Source: Polyangiaceae bacterium
GTDB taxonomy: Bacteria > Myxococcota_A > Polyangia > Polyangiales > Polyangiaceae
Direction: 5' to 3'
NCBI GenBank assembly: GCA_019637295.1
Contig: JAHBVX010000002.1
Location: 1,047,162 to 1,111,161, forward strand
Length of the DNA stretch: 64,000 bases
Numbering within the stretch: position 1 is the first letter of the stretch; each line of letters starts with the position of its first letter. The translations under genes and the position numbers were made by a program. This document shows, piece by piece, positions 1 through 11,236 of this stretch. A model generated the notes under the pieces. The model did not search any database. It was not told the DNA's origin and saw only the letters and a program-made list of their open reading frames with translations.

Positions 1-1
1 G

Positions 2-3000
2 CTGTCCGTGTCGCTGGGCGAACCGGGGCAGAAGATGCGCCTGGCCACCCTCGCGGACGCGCGGGTGGAGGACGGCGGCAAGCGCGTCACGATGCGTCGC
101 TCGGGCTACACGCCGCGCACGGACTTCCAGCTGGAGGCCACGCTGCCCGGGTCGCGACCGCCGCTCACGGTCTCTCGCTACGCCGCCGGGGGAGAGAGCG
201 CGGACTACCTAATGGTGCGCTACGTGCCGGACATCGACTGGAAGAGCGTGAAGCAGCAGCGCGCGGACGTGGTGGTCGTGGTGGACACGTCCGCCGCCGG
301 TGACGAGGCAGGTCACAAGCTGAAGAGCGCCACGGCGCAGGCCATCCTGCGGGGGCTGTCGAGCGATGATCGCTTCGCGCTCGTGGCTCTGGACGTGCGC
401 CCCAAGGTGCTGCACCCGAAGGACGGCCTGGCGGCGGCGTCGGACAAGGAGATCGAGCAGGCCCTCGAGGCGCTCGCCGATCACTCCGTCGGTGGCGCGA
501 CGGATCTGGAGGCGTCCTTCGACGTCGCGCTCGCGCGCCTGCACGGCGCCGAGCAACCCGCGCTCGTGTACGTGGGGGACGGTCTGGCCACCAGCGGCGT
601 GATGACCGGCGAGCAGCTGATCGAGCGACTGCGCCGGGCCCTGGGCACCTCTCGGGCGCGGCTGTTCAGCGTGGGGGTCGGCACGGACGCCGCGCACGCC
701 CTGCTCGGTGAGCTGGCGCGCGCTGGCGGCGGCATCCCGCTGCGTGTGGACGAGGCCGAGCAGACCACAGCCCGCGCGCTGGAGCTCGCCGCCGCCATCA
801 AGACGCCCACGCTCACGGATCTCGAGCTCGATCTCGGCGCCGGGCTCGACGAGCCCTTCAGCACGGCTGCCGGCAAGGTCAGCCGCGGCAGCGAGGTGGT
901 CGTGCTCGCCCGCACCCACCACGATCTGCCGCGCAAGGTCACGGTGCGCGGGCGGCTCGGCGGCGAGAAGTTCGAGAAGGAGTACGACGTCAAGCGCGAC
1001 GACTCGGTGGTCGGCGCCTTCGTGCCCCGGCTGTGGGCTGCCGAGTACGTCCGTCGCTTGCTCGGCGCCGCCCCCGATCCGGAGCAGGAGCGCGGCCGGA
1101 TCGTGGCCCTCGGGCTCGAGTACGGGCTGATGACCCCGTTCACCTCGTTCATCGCGCTGGAGAGCGAGTCGGCGTATCAGCGCATGGGCATCCCGCGCCG
1201 GCGCTCGCCGCTGCGCGGCGTGAAGCTCGGAGCGCTCGACCCCACGAGCGAGCGACGGCTGACGGCTCGTCTGGCCGCGATGCCCGCGGCGTCCTTGCCC
1301 CTCGGCTGCAGCAAGCTCGATCGCTTGGCGGCCAGCGAGAGCGAACCGGCGAGCGCACCGCAAGCGGCCGGCGCCAAGGAGTACGCGCCGAGCCCCATCG
1401 CGCAGCAGGCCGAGGCGCTCGAGGAGAAGGGCGACCTCCCGCAGGAGCCGACCCCGGCGCCATCCCTCATCCCCGAGCCAGAGTCCGTGGCCCCGCCGTC
1501 GAACCCCTTCACGCCCCAGGCCGCGGCACCGACGGCCCCTGCCTACGCGGCCCGCCCGTCGATCGCGGGCGGCGGCGCCGCCCCGCGACGGGCGCCGAAG
1601 CTCCGCATGCCCGACCCGCTCGACGAGGAATCCGAGCGGGACGCCGATCTGCCCCGCAAGCGAGGGCTGGTCTCTCCCCCGCCGCACGCGTTGCGCGGCA
1701 GCCCGGTCGAGGTCGTGCTCAAGACCTGCAGCGACACCTCCTCGCGGCCCCTCGCTCAGCGCAGCTTGCTGTGGCAGAAGCGGCTGCGCACCGCGACCAA
1801 CGCCAGCGAGCTGATCGAGCGCTACGACACGGCGCGCGCGGCGTGTGAGCTCGGGGACTGGCGCGCCGAGCGCACCTTCCTGGAGCTGATGCAGCGTCGC
1901 ATCGACAATGGGGGCACCGCGACGGTGGTGCTCGGGCACTTCACGTCGCGTCCGGACGTGCAGAAGCACCTCGCCAAGCTCGTGCTGCGCCGCGCGGTCG
2001 ATCCCCAGCTCGTGTCCGCCGTCGAGCGCGCCGTGTTCGGCAGCGCCGTCAACTGGGTGCAGGTCGATGCCCAGCTGTCGGAGCTCGGCGATCTCGACAA
2101 GCGCATCACGAAGCTACGCGAGGAGATGGCCAAGGCGCCGGACGATCCCAACGGCGGCATCCGACTCGTCAAGCTCTTGACCCGCGCGGATCGCAAGGAC
2201 GAAGCCGTCTCGCTCGGACGCCGGCTGCGCGACCAGGGCCTGCTCACGCCCACCATCGCGCGGCAGCTCGGTGACGTGCTCGCGCGCGCCGGCCACGGGG
2301 ACGAAGCGGTGCGCACCTACTCGGAGATCGTCGAGTTCGATCCCGAGAGCGTCCCCTCGCGCCGCCTGCTCGGCGACATCTACCTGGGTCACGGCTGGTA
2401 CGAGCCTGCGTATCGCCAGTACAAGACGATCACCGAGCTCGACGGCAGCGACGCGCTCGGTTGGCTTCGGCTCGCCGCGGCCGCGGCCGGAACTGGCCGC
2501 ATCGACGAGGCGCTCCGGCTCGAGCGCAAGGTCGCCGGCGCGCAGGGCACGCCGGGGCCGAACGATCCCAGGCGTTGGGCGCGGCTGGCCAGCGCGGCTC
2601 GCCTCGCGCGCCTGCTCTCAGAGCCTGCCGCCGGCGGCAAGACCCCGATGCCCACGGCCAGCGTCAAGCGCGAGCTGAAGGAGCTCGGACTGTTCAGCGG
2701 GCCCGGCAAGCTCGTGATCGTGACCTGGGAGGAGCTGTCGACCCAGCTCGAACTGGCGGCGCTGCTCGACGGCTCCGAGCAGAAGCTGGGGGAAGTGACG
2801 GACGCTTCGCCCATTGGGTTGTCGGCGATGCTGCTCACCTTGGCGGACGGGGAGCGCGTCAAGCTCTCGCTACGCTTGCTCAGCGAGCCGCTCGACAACG
2901 CGCTCGGGGCGCGGCGTCACGAGATCGTGTGGGACGGAAAGGACTTCCGGGTCACGGTGTCGCGCGTCGAGCTCGAGCCCCTCGGCAAGACGGTCTCGCT

Positions 3001-3004
3001 CTGA
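2..3004 (+). CDS. VWA-domain protein with C-terminal TPR region (5' partial)
   Basis: The frame is open to the window edge, so the true start is probably upstream; the GTG at 8 is only the first possible start seen. From about residue 87 there is a von Willebrand factor A fold: a hydrophobic strand followed by DTSAAG (a degenerate MIDAS), a GGATDLE segment with the second MIDAS threonine, and the YVGDG strand. A Pro/Ala-rich linker (about 470-570) follows. The C-terminal third has TPR-like helices (AGHGDEAVRTYSEIVEFDPES and the next repeat). VWA plus TPR suggests a periplasmic or surface scaffold that binds partners; the exact role is unknown. It converges on the next gene with one base between the stops. 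Confidence 0.8.
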   Translation: MSVSLGEPGQKMRLATLADARVEDGGKRVTMRRSGYTPRTDFQLEATLPGSRPPLTVSRYAAGGESADYLMVRYVPDIDWKSVKQQRADVVVVVDTSAAGDEAGHKLKSATAQAILRGLSSDDRFALVALDVRPKVLHPKDGLAAASDKEIEQALEALADHSVGGATDLEASFDVALARLHGAEQPALVYVGDGLATSGVMTGEQLIERLRRALGTSRARLFSVGVGTDAAHALLGELARAGGGIPLRVDEAEQTTARALELAAAIKTPTLTDLELDLGAGLDEPFSTAAGKVSRGSEVVVLARTHHDLPRKVTVRGRLGGEKFEKEYDVKRDDSVVGAFVPRLWAAEYVRRLLGAAPDPEQERGRIVALGLEYGLMTPFTSFIALESESAYQRMGIPRRRSPLRGVKLGALDPTSERRLTARLAAMPAASLPLGCSKLDRLAASESEPASAPQAAGAKEYAPSPIAQQAEALEEKGDLPQEPTPAPSLIPEPESVAPPSNPFTPQAAAPTAPAYAARPSIAGGGAAPRRAPKLRMPDPLDEESERDADLPRKRGLVSPPPHALRGSPVEVVLKTCSDTSSRPLAQRSLLWQKRLRTATNASELIERYDTARAACELGDWRAERTFLELMQRRIDNGGTATVVLGHFTSRPDVQKHLAKLVLRRAVDPQLVSAVERAVFGSAVNWVQVDAQLSELGDLDKRITKLREEMAKAPDDPNGGIRLVKLLTRADRKDEAVSLGRRLRDQGLLTPTIARQLGDVLARAGHGDEAVRTYSEIVEFDPESVPSRRLLGDIYLGHGWYEPAYRQYKTITELDGSDALGWLRLAAAAAGTGRIDEALRLERKVAGAQGTPGPNDPRRWARLASAARLARLLSEPAAGGKTPMPTASVKRELKELGLFSGPGKLVIVTWEELSTQLELAALLDGSEQKLGEVTDASPIGLSAMLLTLADGERVKLSLRLLSEPLDNALGARRHEIVWDGKDFRVTVSRVELEPLGKTVSL

Positions 3005-3005
3005 G

Positions 3006-3677
3006 TCAGGGCGCGCAGGTGGCGTAGTTCGGCGGCAGGTTCGCATCGGCCGAGCACGCCTTGCCGTTGGCGCAGGGCTGCCCGCCTGCGTGGCACACCT
3101 CGCGCACGTCCCGAGCAGTGACCGAGCACGCCGTGCGGCACTTCACCTCGTCGTACTTCGGTCCGGTCCACTCCTTGGTGGCGCAGCACCGCTGCCCGGT
3201 CGGGCAGTCTTCGGGACCGTCGCAGGTGATCTCGAGCTTGTCGCAGCCGAGGCCGGAGCAGGTGCACGGGTTGCCCAGACCGGCGTTCGCGCAGTAGAGC
3301 CCCTTGCTCGAAGAAGCACAGCACGTCGCGCCCAGCGAGAAGCCGCACAGCTCGCCGCCGCAGGGGCCGGTGCCCACGCCGGTGGCGCCGCCGCTGCCCC
3401 CGCCGCTGCCGCCGCTGTGTCCCGCCTCCCCACCGGCTCCGCTCGCGCCGCTCGCGCCGCCGGCGCCGCCGCCAGCCTGGCCCGCAGCGCCCCCGCTTGC
3501 GCCGCTGCTGCCTGCGCTTCCGGCAGCGGCCCCGACGCCGCCGGTCCCCGAGTCCGCTGGCGCGCCGCCGCCCGCGCCGCCGTACAGCTGTCCGTCATCC
3601 GAGCCGCCGCAGGCGACCGCGAACAGCGCTGCGGCCCAGAGCGACTGGCCCCGAGGTCGGTGAGCTGCCCTGGCCAT
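3006..3677 (-). CDS. Cys-rich lipoprotein with Gly/Ala-rich linker
   Basis: The N-terminus has a basic stretch, a hydrophobic core and the lipobox AVAC, so it should be a lipidated envelope protein. About 90 residues of Gly/Ala/Ser follow, a spacer style common in myxobacterial surface lipoproteins. The C-terminal half (about 100-223) is Cys-rich, with around 16 cysteines in patterns such as CGGELCGF, CCASS and CTCSGLGC, which suggests a small disulfide-bonded extracellular domain. No enzyme motif is visible. The start is the ATG that places the signal peptide correctly. Function unknown. Confidence 0.7.
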   Translation of the reverse strand: MARAAHRPRGQSLWAAALFAVACGGSDDGQLYGGAGGGAPADSGTGGVGAAAGSAGSSGASGGAAGQAGGGAGGASGASGAGGEAGHSGGSGGGSGGATGVGTGPCGGELCGFSLGATCCASSSKGLYCANAGLGNPCTCSGLGCDKLEITCDGPEDCPTGQRCCATKEWTGPKYDEVKCRTACSVTARDVREVCHAGGQPCANGKACSADANLPPNYATCAP

Positions 3678-3781
3678 GTCACCGGGAGCGTGCGCTGCTT
3701 TCAGCGGCGGTGCAACCGTTGCGGCCTGCGGGCCGGTCGCGGTCGCCGCGGGGCAGCGGCTCCGCTACCCTGAGCCGAGCC

Positions 3782-4276
3782 ATGAAACCTGGGGATCATC
3801 CCGAGTTCTTCCGCAGACCCGCGCCCGAGGGCCGCTCCCGCGAGAGTGGCATTCGCTTGGATCGCGAAGGTCGTTTCTGGCACCAGGGCGGCGCCGTCGC
3901 CCACGAGGGCATGGCGGCCGCCTTCGCGAGCTGGGTCGCTCGTCACCCGGATGACGGGCGCTTCGTCCTGACGAACGGCTACGACTGGAGCTACCTGGAG
4001 GTCGAGGATGTCCCCTTCTTCGTGCACTCCCTGCGCATCGAGGGCGAGCGGGTGTGGCTGGCGCTCAGCGACGGCACGAGCGAGCCGCTCGACGCGTCGA
4101 CGTTGAGCGTGGGGCAGGGGGACGCGGTCTACGTTCGGGTCAAGGCGGGCCAGTTCGAGGCGCGTTTCCGTCCCCAGGCACAGACCGCGCTCGAGCCCCT
4201 CCTGCAGCCGGGTCCGGGCGGCGAGCCCTGGCTCGTGCTCGGGGCAGGACGCTACCCGATCCCCCCGCGCTCGTGA
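3782..4276 (+). CDS. DUF1285-like protein
   Basis: 164 residues from the ATG at 3782; the frame is open further upstream, but the sequence there is low complexity and antisense to the lipoprotein gene. The core (SGIRLDREGRFWHQGG, a helix, DGRFVLTNGYDWSYLEVEDVP) matches the DUF1285 pattern, a small beta-rich fold of unknown function in Proteobacteria. There is no signal peptide, so it is probably cytoplasmic. It lies 15 bp before the dehydrogenase gene on the same strand and may be cotranscribed with it. The family call rests on pattern recognition only. Confidence 0.6.
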   Translation: MKPGDHPEFFRRPAPEGRSRESGIRLDREGRFWHQGGAVAHEGMAAAFASWVARHPDDGRFVLTNGYDWSYLEVEDVPFFVHSLRIEGERVWLALSDGTSEPLDASTLSVGQGDAVYVRVKAGQFEARFRPQAQTALEPLLQPGPGGEPWLVLGAGRYPIPPRS

Positions 4277-4291
4277 TAAAAGCGCCGCCTC

Positions 4292-5503
4292 ATGAAGGTC
4301 CTGGTAGCCGATCGCCTGAACGACGCGAGCCTCGACGAGATGCGCACCCTGGGGGCAGAGGTCGTCTATCTCCCCGAGCTCGAGTCCAAGGATTTGCCGG
4401 GGCAGCTCTCGGACGTCAACGTGCTGGTGGTGCGTGGCACGCCGGTCGACGCTCGGGCCATGACGGCGGGGCAGGCGCTCAACTTGATCGTGCGCGCGGG
4501 GGCCGGGGTCGCCAACATCGACGTCAAGACCGCGAGCGAGCGCGGCATTTACGTCGCGGACTGCCCCGGCAAGAACGCCTCCGGCGTCGCCGAGCTCACG
4601 CTCACGCTGATCGGCTGCCTCGACCGGCGGATCCCCGACGCGGTCGCGAGCCTGCGCGCCGGTCGTTGGGAGAAGGAGGAGTTCGCTCGAGCCTCGGGCT
4701 TGCGGGGGCGCACCCTCGGCCTCGCCGGCTTCGGGCACGTGGGCCGAGCGGTGGCGCGGATGGCGCGAGCGCTCGGGATGGAGGTGCTCGCCTGGAGTCG
4801 TTCGCTCACGCCGCATCGCGCGGCGGAGCACGACATTGGCTACGCCCCGGGGCTGATGGCGCTAGCACGCGCGAGCGACGTGTTCAGCGTGCATCTCGAT
4901 CTCAATGAACGAACTTCGGGCATCATCTCTCGCTCGGTGCTCGAGGCCCTGAAGGATGGTGCTTACTTCGTCAATACGGCTCGCTCCGAGCTGGTGGACT
5001 ACGCCGCGCTGGCCGAGCTCGCACCCAAGAAGGGGTTGCGCCTCGGGCTCGACGTCCTGCCGCAGGAGCCCGACACTCGGCACGGTATCTACACGAACTC
5101 GATCGTAGACACCGCGCTCGTGTACGCCACGCCCCACATCGGCGCGTCCACGGACGAAGCGCAGATCGCCATCGCCAACGAGACCGTGCGCATATTGCGC
5201 AGCTTCATCGTCAAGGGCGAGGTGCCGAACGTCGTCAACATCAGCATGGCCTCTCGCGCCCGGTACCTGCTCGTCGTGCGCCACCTCGACAAGCTCGGCG
5301 CGATCGCCAACGTGCTCAACGTGCTGAAGCGACACGGGATCAACATCCAGGAGCTCGAGAACACGGTGTTCGAGGGAGGCCGGGCCGGCTGCTGCAAGAT
5401 CCGCACGGACACCCGCCCCGGCGAGGCGTGCCTCTCGGAAATCATGGCGTTTTCCGACGAGGTCCTGCACGTCGATCTGGTCACCTTGCCGAACCTCGCC
5501 TGA
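4292..5503 (+). CDS. serA: D-3-phosphoglycerate dehydrogenase-like protein (D-2-hydroxyacid dehydrogenase with ACT domain)
   Basis: 403 residues, close to the 410 of E. coli SerA. It oxidises 3-phosphoglycerate with NAD+ as the first step of serine synthesis in the cytoplasm. Visible are the catalytic-domain N-terminus, the NAD-binding glycine motif GFGHVG, the substrate/catalytic arginine in NTARSELVD, a glutamate in the following strand (DVLPQEP) and the catalytic histidine in ATPHIGAST. A C-terminal ACT-type regulatory domain starts at about residue 325 (RHLDKLGAIANVLNVLKRHGINIQ), as in serine-feedback-inhibited enzymes. A terminator-like hairpin follows, so transcription probably ends before rimP. 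A related hydroxyacid dehydrogenase cannot be fully excluded. Confidence 0.85.
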   Translation: MKVLVADRLNDASLDEMRTLGAEVVYLPELESKDLPGQLSDVNVLVVRGTPVDARAMTAGQALNLIVRAGAGVANIDVKTASERGIYVADCPGKNASGVAELTLTLIGCLDRRIPDAVASLRAGRWEKEEFARASGLRGRTLGLAGFGHVGRAVARMARALGMEVLAWSRSLTPHRAAEHDIGYAPGLMALARASDVFSVHLDLNERTSGIISRSVLEALKDGAYFVNTARSELVDYAALAELAPKKGLRLGLDVLPQEPDTRHGIYTNSIVDTALVYATPHIGASTDEAQIAIANETVRILRSFIVKGEVPNVVNISMASRARYLLVVRHLDKLGAIANVLNVLKRHGINIQELENTVFEGGRAGCCKIRTDTRPGEACLSEIMAFSDEVLHVDLVTLPNLA

Positions 5504-5608
5504 GGGCCCGCGGGCCAGGGCAGCCCGGCTTTTCCCGGTATTTCACCGGCTTGCAGAGCGCCCGGCCTTTGGCTAAGCTCCCCGCCGACAACTTGGGTGG
5601 ATCCCTCA

Positions 5609-5639
5609 CGGGCCCCCTGAACAGGGTCCGTTTTTTTTT
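5609..5639 (+). terminator. Intrinsic terminator or attenuator between serA and rimP
   Basis: A GC-rich hairpin (cgggccccctg / cagggtccg, with a G-T pair and a bulge) is followed directly by nine T residues at 5631-5639. It sits 106 bp after the serA stop and 85 bp before rimP. It may simply end the serA transcript, or act as a leader attenuator for the rimP-nusA-infB operon. Confidence 0.65.
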
Positions 5640-5723
5640 GTTGGCGGAAGGGTCACCCCAAGGAGTCGCGTGCGCGGCTGACCGCGCGCGGGTCGCTCCA
5701 GTCTTGGAGGGACGTCAGGAAAG

Positions 5724-6302
5724 ATGCACGTTGCCCACGAAAGACTCCCTGGCCTCGATCGAGATCGCATCCTCGCGGTCGTCGGTTCGGTGCTGTCCGC
5801 GCACGGCGTGGACGGAGTGGAGCTCGTGTGGCGCACGGATCGCTCGGGTTGGGTGCTCGAGCTCACCGTCGAGCGCCCGGACGCGCGCCGCCCGGGGGAT
5901 GGCGTCACCCTCGATCTCTGCTCGGACATCTCCCGTGACTTGTCGGCGGCCCTCGACGTGGCGGACGTCATCCCCCAGCGCTACCGCCTCGAGGTCGGCT
6001 CGCCGGGTGTGGAGCGTTCGCTGTATGTCGCGCGCGACTACGCGCGCTTCGCGGGGATGGTGGCCAAGGTGAAGCTCCGGGAGCCCCTGGAGGACGGGCA
6101 ACGAGTCGTCAGCGGGACGCTGCACGGGCTCGACGAGGCGGGGCAGGTCGTGCTCGAGACGGACCGGGGGCTGCTCAGCCTCCCGCTCGACGCACTCGAA
6201 TCAGGTCGACTGGTGTTCGATTGGAACGTGCCAGCCGTGAACAAAAACCAGCGGACGAGCGCGAGAAAGGCTCGTCGGCGGATAGCCGGCCGGGGTAAGT
6301 GA
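5724..6302 (+). CDS. rimP: Ribosome maturation factor RimP
   Basis: 192 residues. RimP binds free 30S subunits and helps late assembly of the small-subunit head. The hallmark LEVGSPGVERSLY segment lies at about residues 91-103, followed by YARFAG and a C-terminal SH3-like barrel. A basic tail (NKNQRTSARKARRRIAGRGK) extends past the usual end. AGGAAAG lies 5 bases before the ATG. It is the first gene of the rimP-nusA-ylxR-infB cluster, 25 bp before nusA, an arrangement conserved across bacteria. Confidence 0.95.
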   Translation: MHVAHERLPGLDRDRILAVVGSVLSAHGVDGVELVWRTDRSGWVLELTVERPDARRPGDGVTLDLCSDISRDLSAALDVADVIPQRYRLEVGSPGVERSLYVARDYARFAGMVAKVKLREPLEDGQRVVSGTLHGLDEAGQVVLETDRGLLSLPLDALESGRLVFDWNVPAVNKNQRTSARKARRRIAGRGK

Positions 6303-6327
6303 GGCCCGGACGATGGGAGCGAGAGCA

Positions 6328-8001
<1,674 letters not shown>

Positions 8002-8005
8002 ACGA

Positions 8006-8641
8006 GTGCTGGCTCGCGCCGACGCCCCATCGCGAAAGCGTGCGCCCGAGCGCACCTGCGCGGGCTGCCGTGAGGTCCTGCCCCAGGCTCAGCTCGTGCG
8101 CTTGGTGCTCGGGCCGGACGGGCACGTGGTGCCGGATCTGGCGGGTCGAGCGTTCGGGCGCGGCGCGTGGGTTCACCCCACCCAGCGCTGTATCGAGCGA
8201 GCGGCGCCCCGGGGGCTCGCCAAGAGCTTCCGCGCCGAGGTCAAGACGAGCGCGGCAGAACTGCACGCTGCCATTCTCGCGGCGGCCGCGCGGCGAGCAG
8301 AGAGTCTGCTGCTCGCCGCCGAGCGGGGCGGTCACCTCGCCGTGGGCGCCACGGAGGTGACCGAGGCGCTCGCCGCCGGGCGAGCGCTGCGCGTCGTCGT
8401 GGCGCGGGACGCGCGCGCGGCTGCGGAGCTCGGCAGCGTTCGCAAGGCGATCGCCGACGGCCTGGCCGTCGCGTTTGGCGACAAGGAGCTGCTCGGTCAG
8501 CTGACCCGGCGTAGCGAAACCGGGGTGGTTGCAGTAGTGGATCGAGGGCTGTGTGACGCCCTCACGCGAGTGTTCGACATGATGAGTATTCCCGAGCCCA
8601 ACACAGGTGCCCGAGCGGCTGGTACCAGGGAGGACGGATGA
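8006..8641 (+). CDS. ylxR: YlxR (DUF448) RNA-binding protein fused to an L7Ae-like domain
   Basis: The GTG start lies 4 bases after the nusA stop, with GGAGGAG just upstream. Residues 15-90 are the YlxR fold with the signature ERTCAGCREVLPQAQLVRLV and GRGAWVHP. Residues 100-190 look like the ribosomal L7Ae/L30e fold (RRAESLLLAAERGGHLAVGATEVTEAL, LRVVVARDA), which in Firmicutes is the separate neighbouring protein YlxQ. Both parts are RNA-binding, so it is probably a ribosome or RNA-processing cofactor. The stop overlaps the infB start by four bases, indicating translational coupling. Confidence 0.88.
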   Translation: MLARADAPSRKRAPERTCAGCREVLPQAQLVRLVLGPDGHVVPDLAGRAFGRGAWVHPTQRCIERAAPRGLAKSFRAEVKTSAAELHAAILAAAARRAESLLLAAERGGHLAVGATEVTEALAAGRALRVVVARDARAAAELGSVRKAIADGLAVAFGDKELLGQLTRRSETGVVAVVDRGLCDALTRVFDMMSIPEPNTGARAAGTREDG

Positions 8642-9010
8642 GCAAGGTGCGCGTGTATGAAGTTGCCCGGGATCTGGGCATGGACAACAAGGCGCTGGTC
8701 GCCTTGTTTCAGACGGTGGGCATCAGCGAGGTCCGCAACCACATGAGCGCCGTCGCGCCGGATCAGGTGGAGCGCGTCAAGCGCCACCTGGAGAAGCAGA
8801 CCTCCCAGAAGGGGGTCGAGGAGCGGATTCACGCCACCGTCGTGAAGCGTCGCTCGGTGAAGAAGCCCGAGCCCGCGCCGCCGCCCGAGCCGGTTCGCCG
8901 CGCCGAGCCGGTCGTGCGCGCACCCGCGCCCCCGCCGCCGCCCGAGCCTGTCGTCGCCGCGCCGCCGCCGCCCGCGCCGGCCGAGGCGCCGCCCGGCGTA
9001 ATGTGCCGGT
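8638..9010 (+). CDS. infB: infB N-terminal part (frame 1; separated from the GTPase part by a frameshift)
   Basis: The start ATG overlaps the ylxR stop. The first 50 residues are the IF-2 N-terminal domain (MSKVRVYEVARDLGMDNKALVALFQTVGI), followed by the Pro/Ala/Glu-rich linker. Near 8998 the reading becomes uncharacteristic (VMCRSSPS, Cys/Ser/Arg-rich), while the expected linker composition appears one base back in the frame that carries the GTPase. The reading frame shown here stays open to 9537 but is meaningless after about 9000. Since infB is essential, a sequencing or assembly indel in this GC-rich linker is the most likely explanation. Confidence 0.75.
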
Positions 9011-11219
9011 CGAGCCCGAGCCTGCGCTGCCGTCCGCGCCGCTGCGCTCGGCGCTCCGTCGCGGCGCCCTGCGCCGCCGCCGGAGCCCGCGTCGCGGCGC
9101 CGCCGAGTCCGTCGAGCCCGAGCCGGCGCCCGTGGCCGCCGCAGCTCCCGAGCCCGCGCCGGCTCCGCAGCCCGCGCCGCGCCCCTCGTCTCCCCCGAAG
9201 ACGGGGATCGACGTGTGGGAAGGGCGCCCCGGCGTGCCCATGCCTCAGGCACCGCGAGGCGGGCCCACGCCGCGGCGCGTGCAGTACGACGCCAAGGCGC
9301 CCACGGGCTTCGGCGGTCGCCCGCGCGGGCCGATGCCGGCCGGCGCGCGCATGGGCGGCCCGCCTGGTGCGCGCGGCATGCGTCACCGCGGCCTCGGCTC
9401 CCTCGGACGCTCGAAGGGTACCGGACAGCCCGTCACCCAGGAGCGCTCGGCGCACAAGAAGGTGGTGCGCATCGAGGAGACGGTCGCGCTGCAGACGCTG
9501 TCGCAGCGGATGGCGACCAAGGCCACGGACGTGCTGATGAAGCTCATCCGACTGGGCATGACCGGCGTGAACATCAACAGCACGCTCGACGCGGACACCG
9601 CCAAGATCGTCGCGAACGAGTTCGGCTGGGAGGTCGAAGACGTCGCGGTGAGCGAAGCGGACGCGCTGGTCGCCGCTCAGGGACTCGAGACCGAAGAGGG
9701 TGAGCCGCGGGAGCAGCGGCCTCCAGTCGTCACCGTCATGGGTCACGTCGACCACGGCAAGACCAGCCTGCTCGATCGCATCCGCAAGGCCAACGTCGTC
9801 GCGGGCGAGGCGGGCGGTATCACTCAGCACATCGGCGCCTACTCGGTGGACACGGTGGCAGGGCGGCTCACGTTCCTGGACACCCCGGGTCACGAGGCGT
9901 TCACCGCCATGCGTGCCCGCGGCGCGCAGACCACGGACGTCGTCATCCTGGTGGTCGCCGCGGACGACGGCGTCATGCCGCAGACCATCGAGGCCATCAA
10001 CCACGCGAAGGCTGCCGGCGTTCCCATCGTCGTCGCCGTCAACAAGTGCGACAAGCCCGACGCGCAGCCCGAGCGCGCGCGACGGGAGCTCTCCGAACAG
10101 GGACTCGTGCCCGAGGAGTGGGGTGGCGACACGCAGTTCTGCGAGGTCAGCGCCATGACTGGGCAGGGCATCGACGAGCTGCTCGAGAAGGTCGCCTTGC
10201 AGTCGGAGATCTTGGATCTCCAGGCCAACGCCGACAAGCCCGCGGTGGGCGTGGTGGTGGAGGCGCAGCTCGACCGAGGCAAGGGGCCCGTCGCTACCAT
10301 CCTGATACAGGAGGGCACCCTCAACCGCGGGGACGTGATCCTGGCTGGTGGCGCCTTCGGCAAGGTGCGCGCGATGCATGACGATCGCGGGCGCAACGTG
10401 GCCACGGCGGGGCCGTCCACCCCCGTCTCGATCATCGGCTTGAACGAGGTGCCCTCCGCGGGCGATCCGGTCCACGGCGTGACGGACATGAAGAAGGCGC
10501 AGGAGATCGCCGACCAGCGCAAGACCAAGGAGCGCCGGAGCCTGCTGCCGAGCACCGCCAAGATCAGCCTGGAGGAGCTGGCGCGCGCCATGAGCGAGTC
10601 GGATCAGCTCGATCTCAAGGTGATCGTCAAGGCGGACGTCCAGGGCTCGGTGGAGGCGCTCACCGAGGCGCTCACCAAGCTCACCACCGAGAAGGTGCGC
10701 GTGAGCGTCGTCCACGCGGCCGTCGGTGCCATCACCGAGGGCGACGTGAACCTGGCGGTCGCCGCCAAGGGCATCATCATCGGCTTCAACGTGCGCCCGG
10801 CCGGCAAGGCCAGCGTGCTGGCCCAGAAAGAGGGCGTCGAGATCCGCTCCTACTCGATCATCTACAACGTGGTGGATGACGTGAAGCTCGCGATGGAGGG
10901 CTTGCTCGCCCCCAAGCTGGTCGAGAAGGAGCTGGGCAAGGCGCAGGTTCGCCAGACCTTCCGCATCAGCAAGGCTGGCACCATCGCCGGCTGCATGGTG
11001 ATCGAGGGTATCGTCCGACGCAACGCGACCGCGCGCCTGGTGCGAGACGGCGCGGTGCTGTGGACCGGCAAGGTGGACAGCCTCAAGCGCTTCAAGGACG
11101 ACGTACGCGAGGTCAAAGAGGGCTTCGAGTGCGGCGTCGGCCTCGACGGCTACAACGACGTCGTCGAGAACGACGTGATCGAGTTCTTCGAGATGGAACA
11201 GGTCCGTCAGACGCTCTGA
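9003..11219 (+). CDS. infB: Translation initiation factor IF-2, linker, GTPase and C-terminal domains
   Basis: This frame holds the functional core: the IF2_N region ([25 protein letters not shown]), then the GTPase with G1 GHVDHGKT, G3 DTPGHEAF, G4 NKCDKP and G5 SAMTG, then domain II and the C-terminal fMet-tRNA-binding domain. IF-2 places initiator tRNA in the 30S P site and promotes subunit joining. The GTG at 9003 is the first possible start here and could act as an internal start like that of the shorter E. coli IF-2 isoforms, but it has no clear ribosome-binding site. Together with the upstream frame it makes a normal IF-2. Part of the linker (about 9046-9105) reads as Arg-rich, so a compensating indel pair may lie there too. 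Confidence 0.93.
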   Translation: MPVEPEPALPSAPLRSALRRGALRRRRSPRRGAAESVEPEPAPVAAAAPEPAPAPQPAPRPSSPPKTGIDVWEGRPGVPMPQAPRGGPTPRRVQYDAKAPTGFGGRPRGPMPAGARMGGPPGARGMRHRGLGSLGRSKGTGQPVTQERSAHKKVVRIEETVALQTLSQRMATKATDVLMKLIRLGMTGVNINSTLDADTAKIVANEFGWEVEDVAVSEADALVAAQGLETEEGEPREQRPPVVTVMGHVDHGKTSLLDRIRKANVVAGEAGGITQHIGAYSVDTVAGRLTFLDTPGHEAFTAMRARGAQTTDVVILVVAADDGVMPQTIEAINHAKAAGVPIVVAVNKCDKPDAQPERARRELSEQGLVPEEWGGDTQFCEVSAMTGQGIDELLEKVALQSEILDLQANADKPAVGVVVEAQLDRGKGPVATILIQEGTLNRGDVILAGGAFGKVRAMHDDRGRNVATAGPSTPVSIIGLNEVPSAGDPVHGVTDMKKAQEIADQRKTKERRSLLPSTAKISLEELARAMSESDQLDLKVIVKADVQGSVEALTEALTKLTTEKVRVSVVHAAVGAITEGDVNLAVAAKGIIIGFNVRPAGKASVLAQKEGVEIRSYSIIYNVVDDVKLAMEGLLAPKLVEKELGKAQVRQTFRISKAGTIAGCMVIEGIVRRNATARLVRDGAVLWTGKVDSLKRFKDDVREVKEGFECGVGLDGYNDVVENDVIEFFEMEQVRQTL

Positions 11220-11236
11220 GCGTCGGCACGCTGCCG

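Noticed and set aside
209..1969. Long minus-strand frame opposite the VWA/TPR gene
   Set aside because: Arg/Gly/Leu-rich shadow with no domain; the plus strand has recognisable VWA and TPR motifs.
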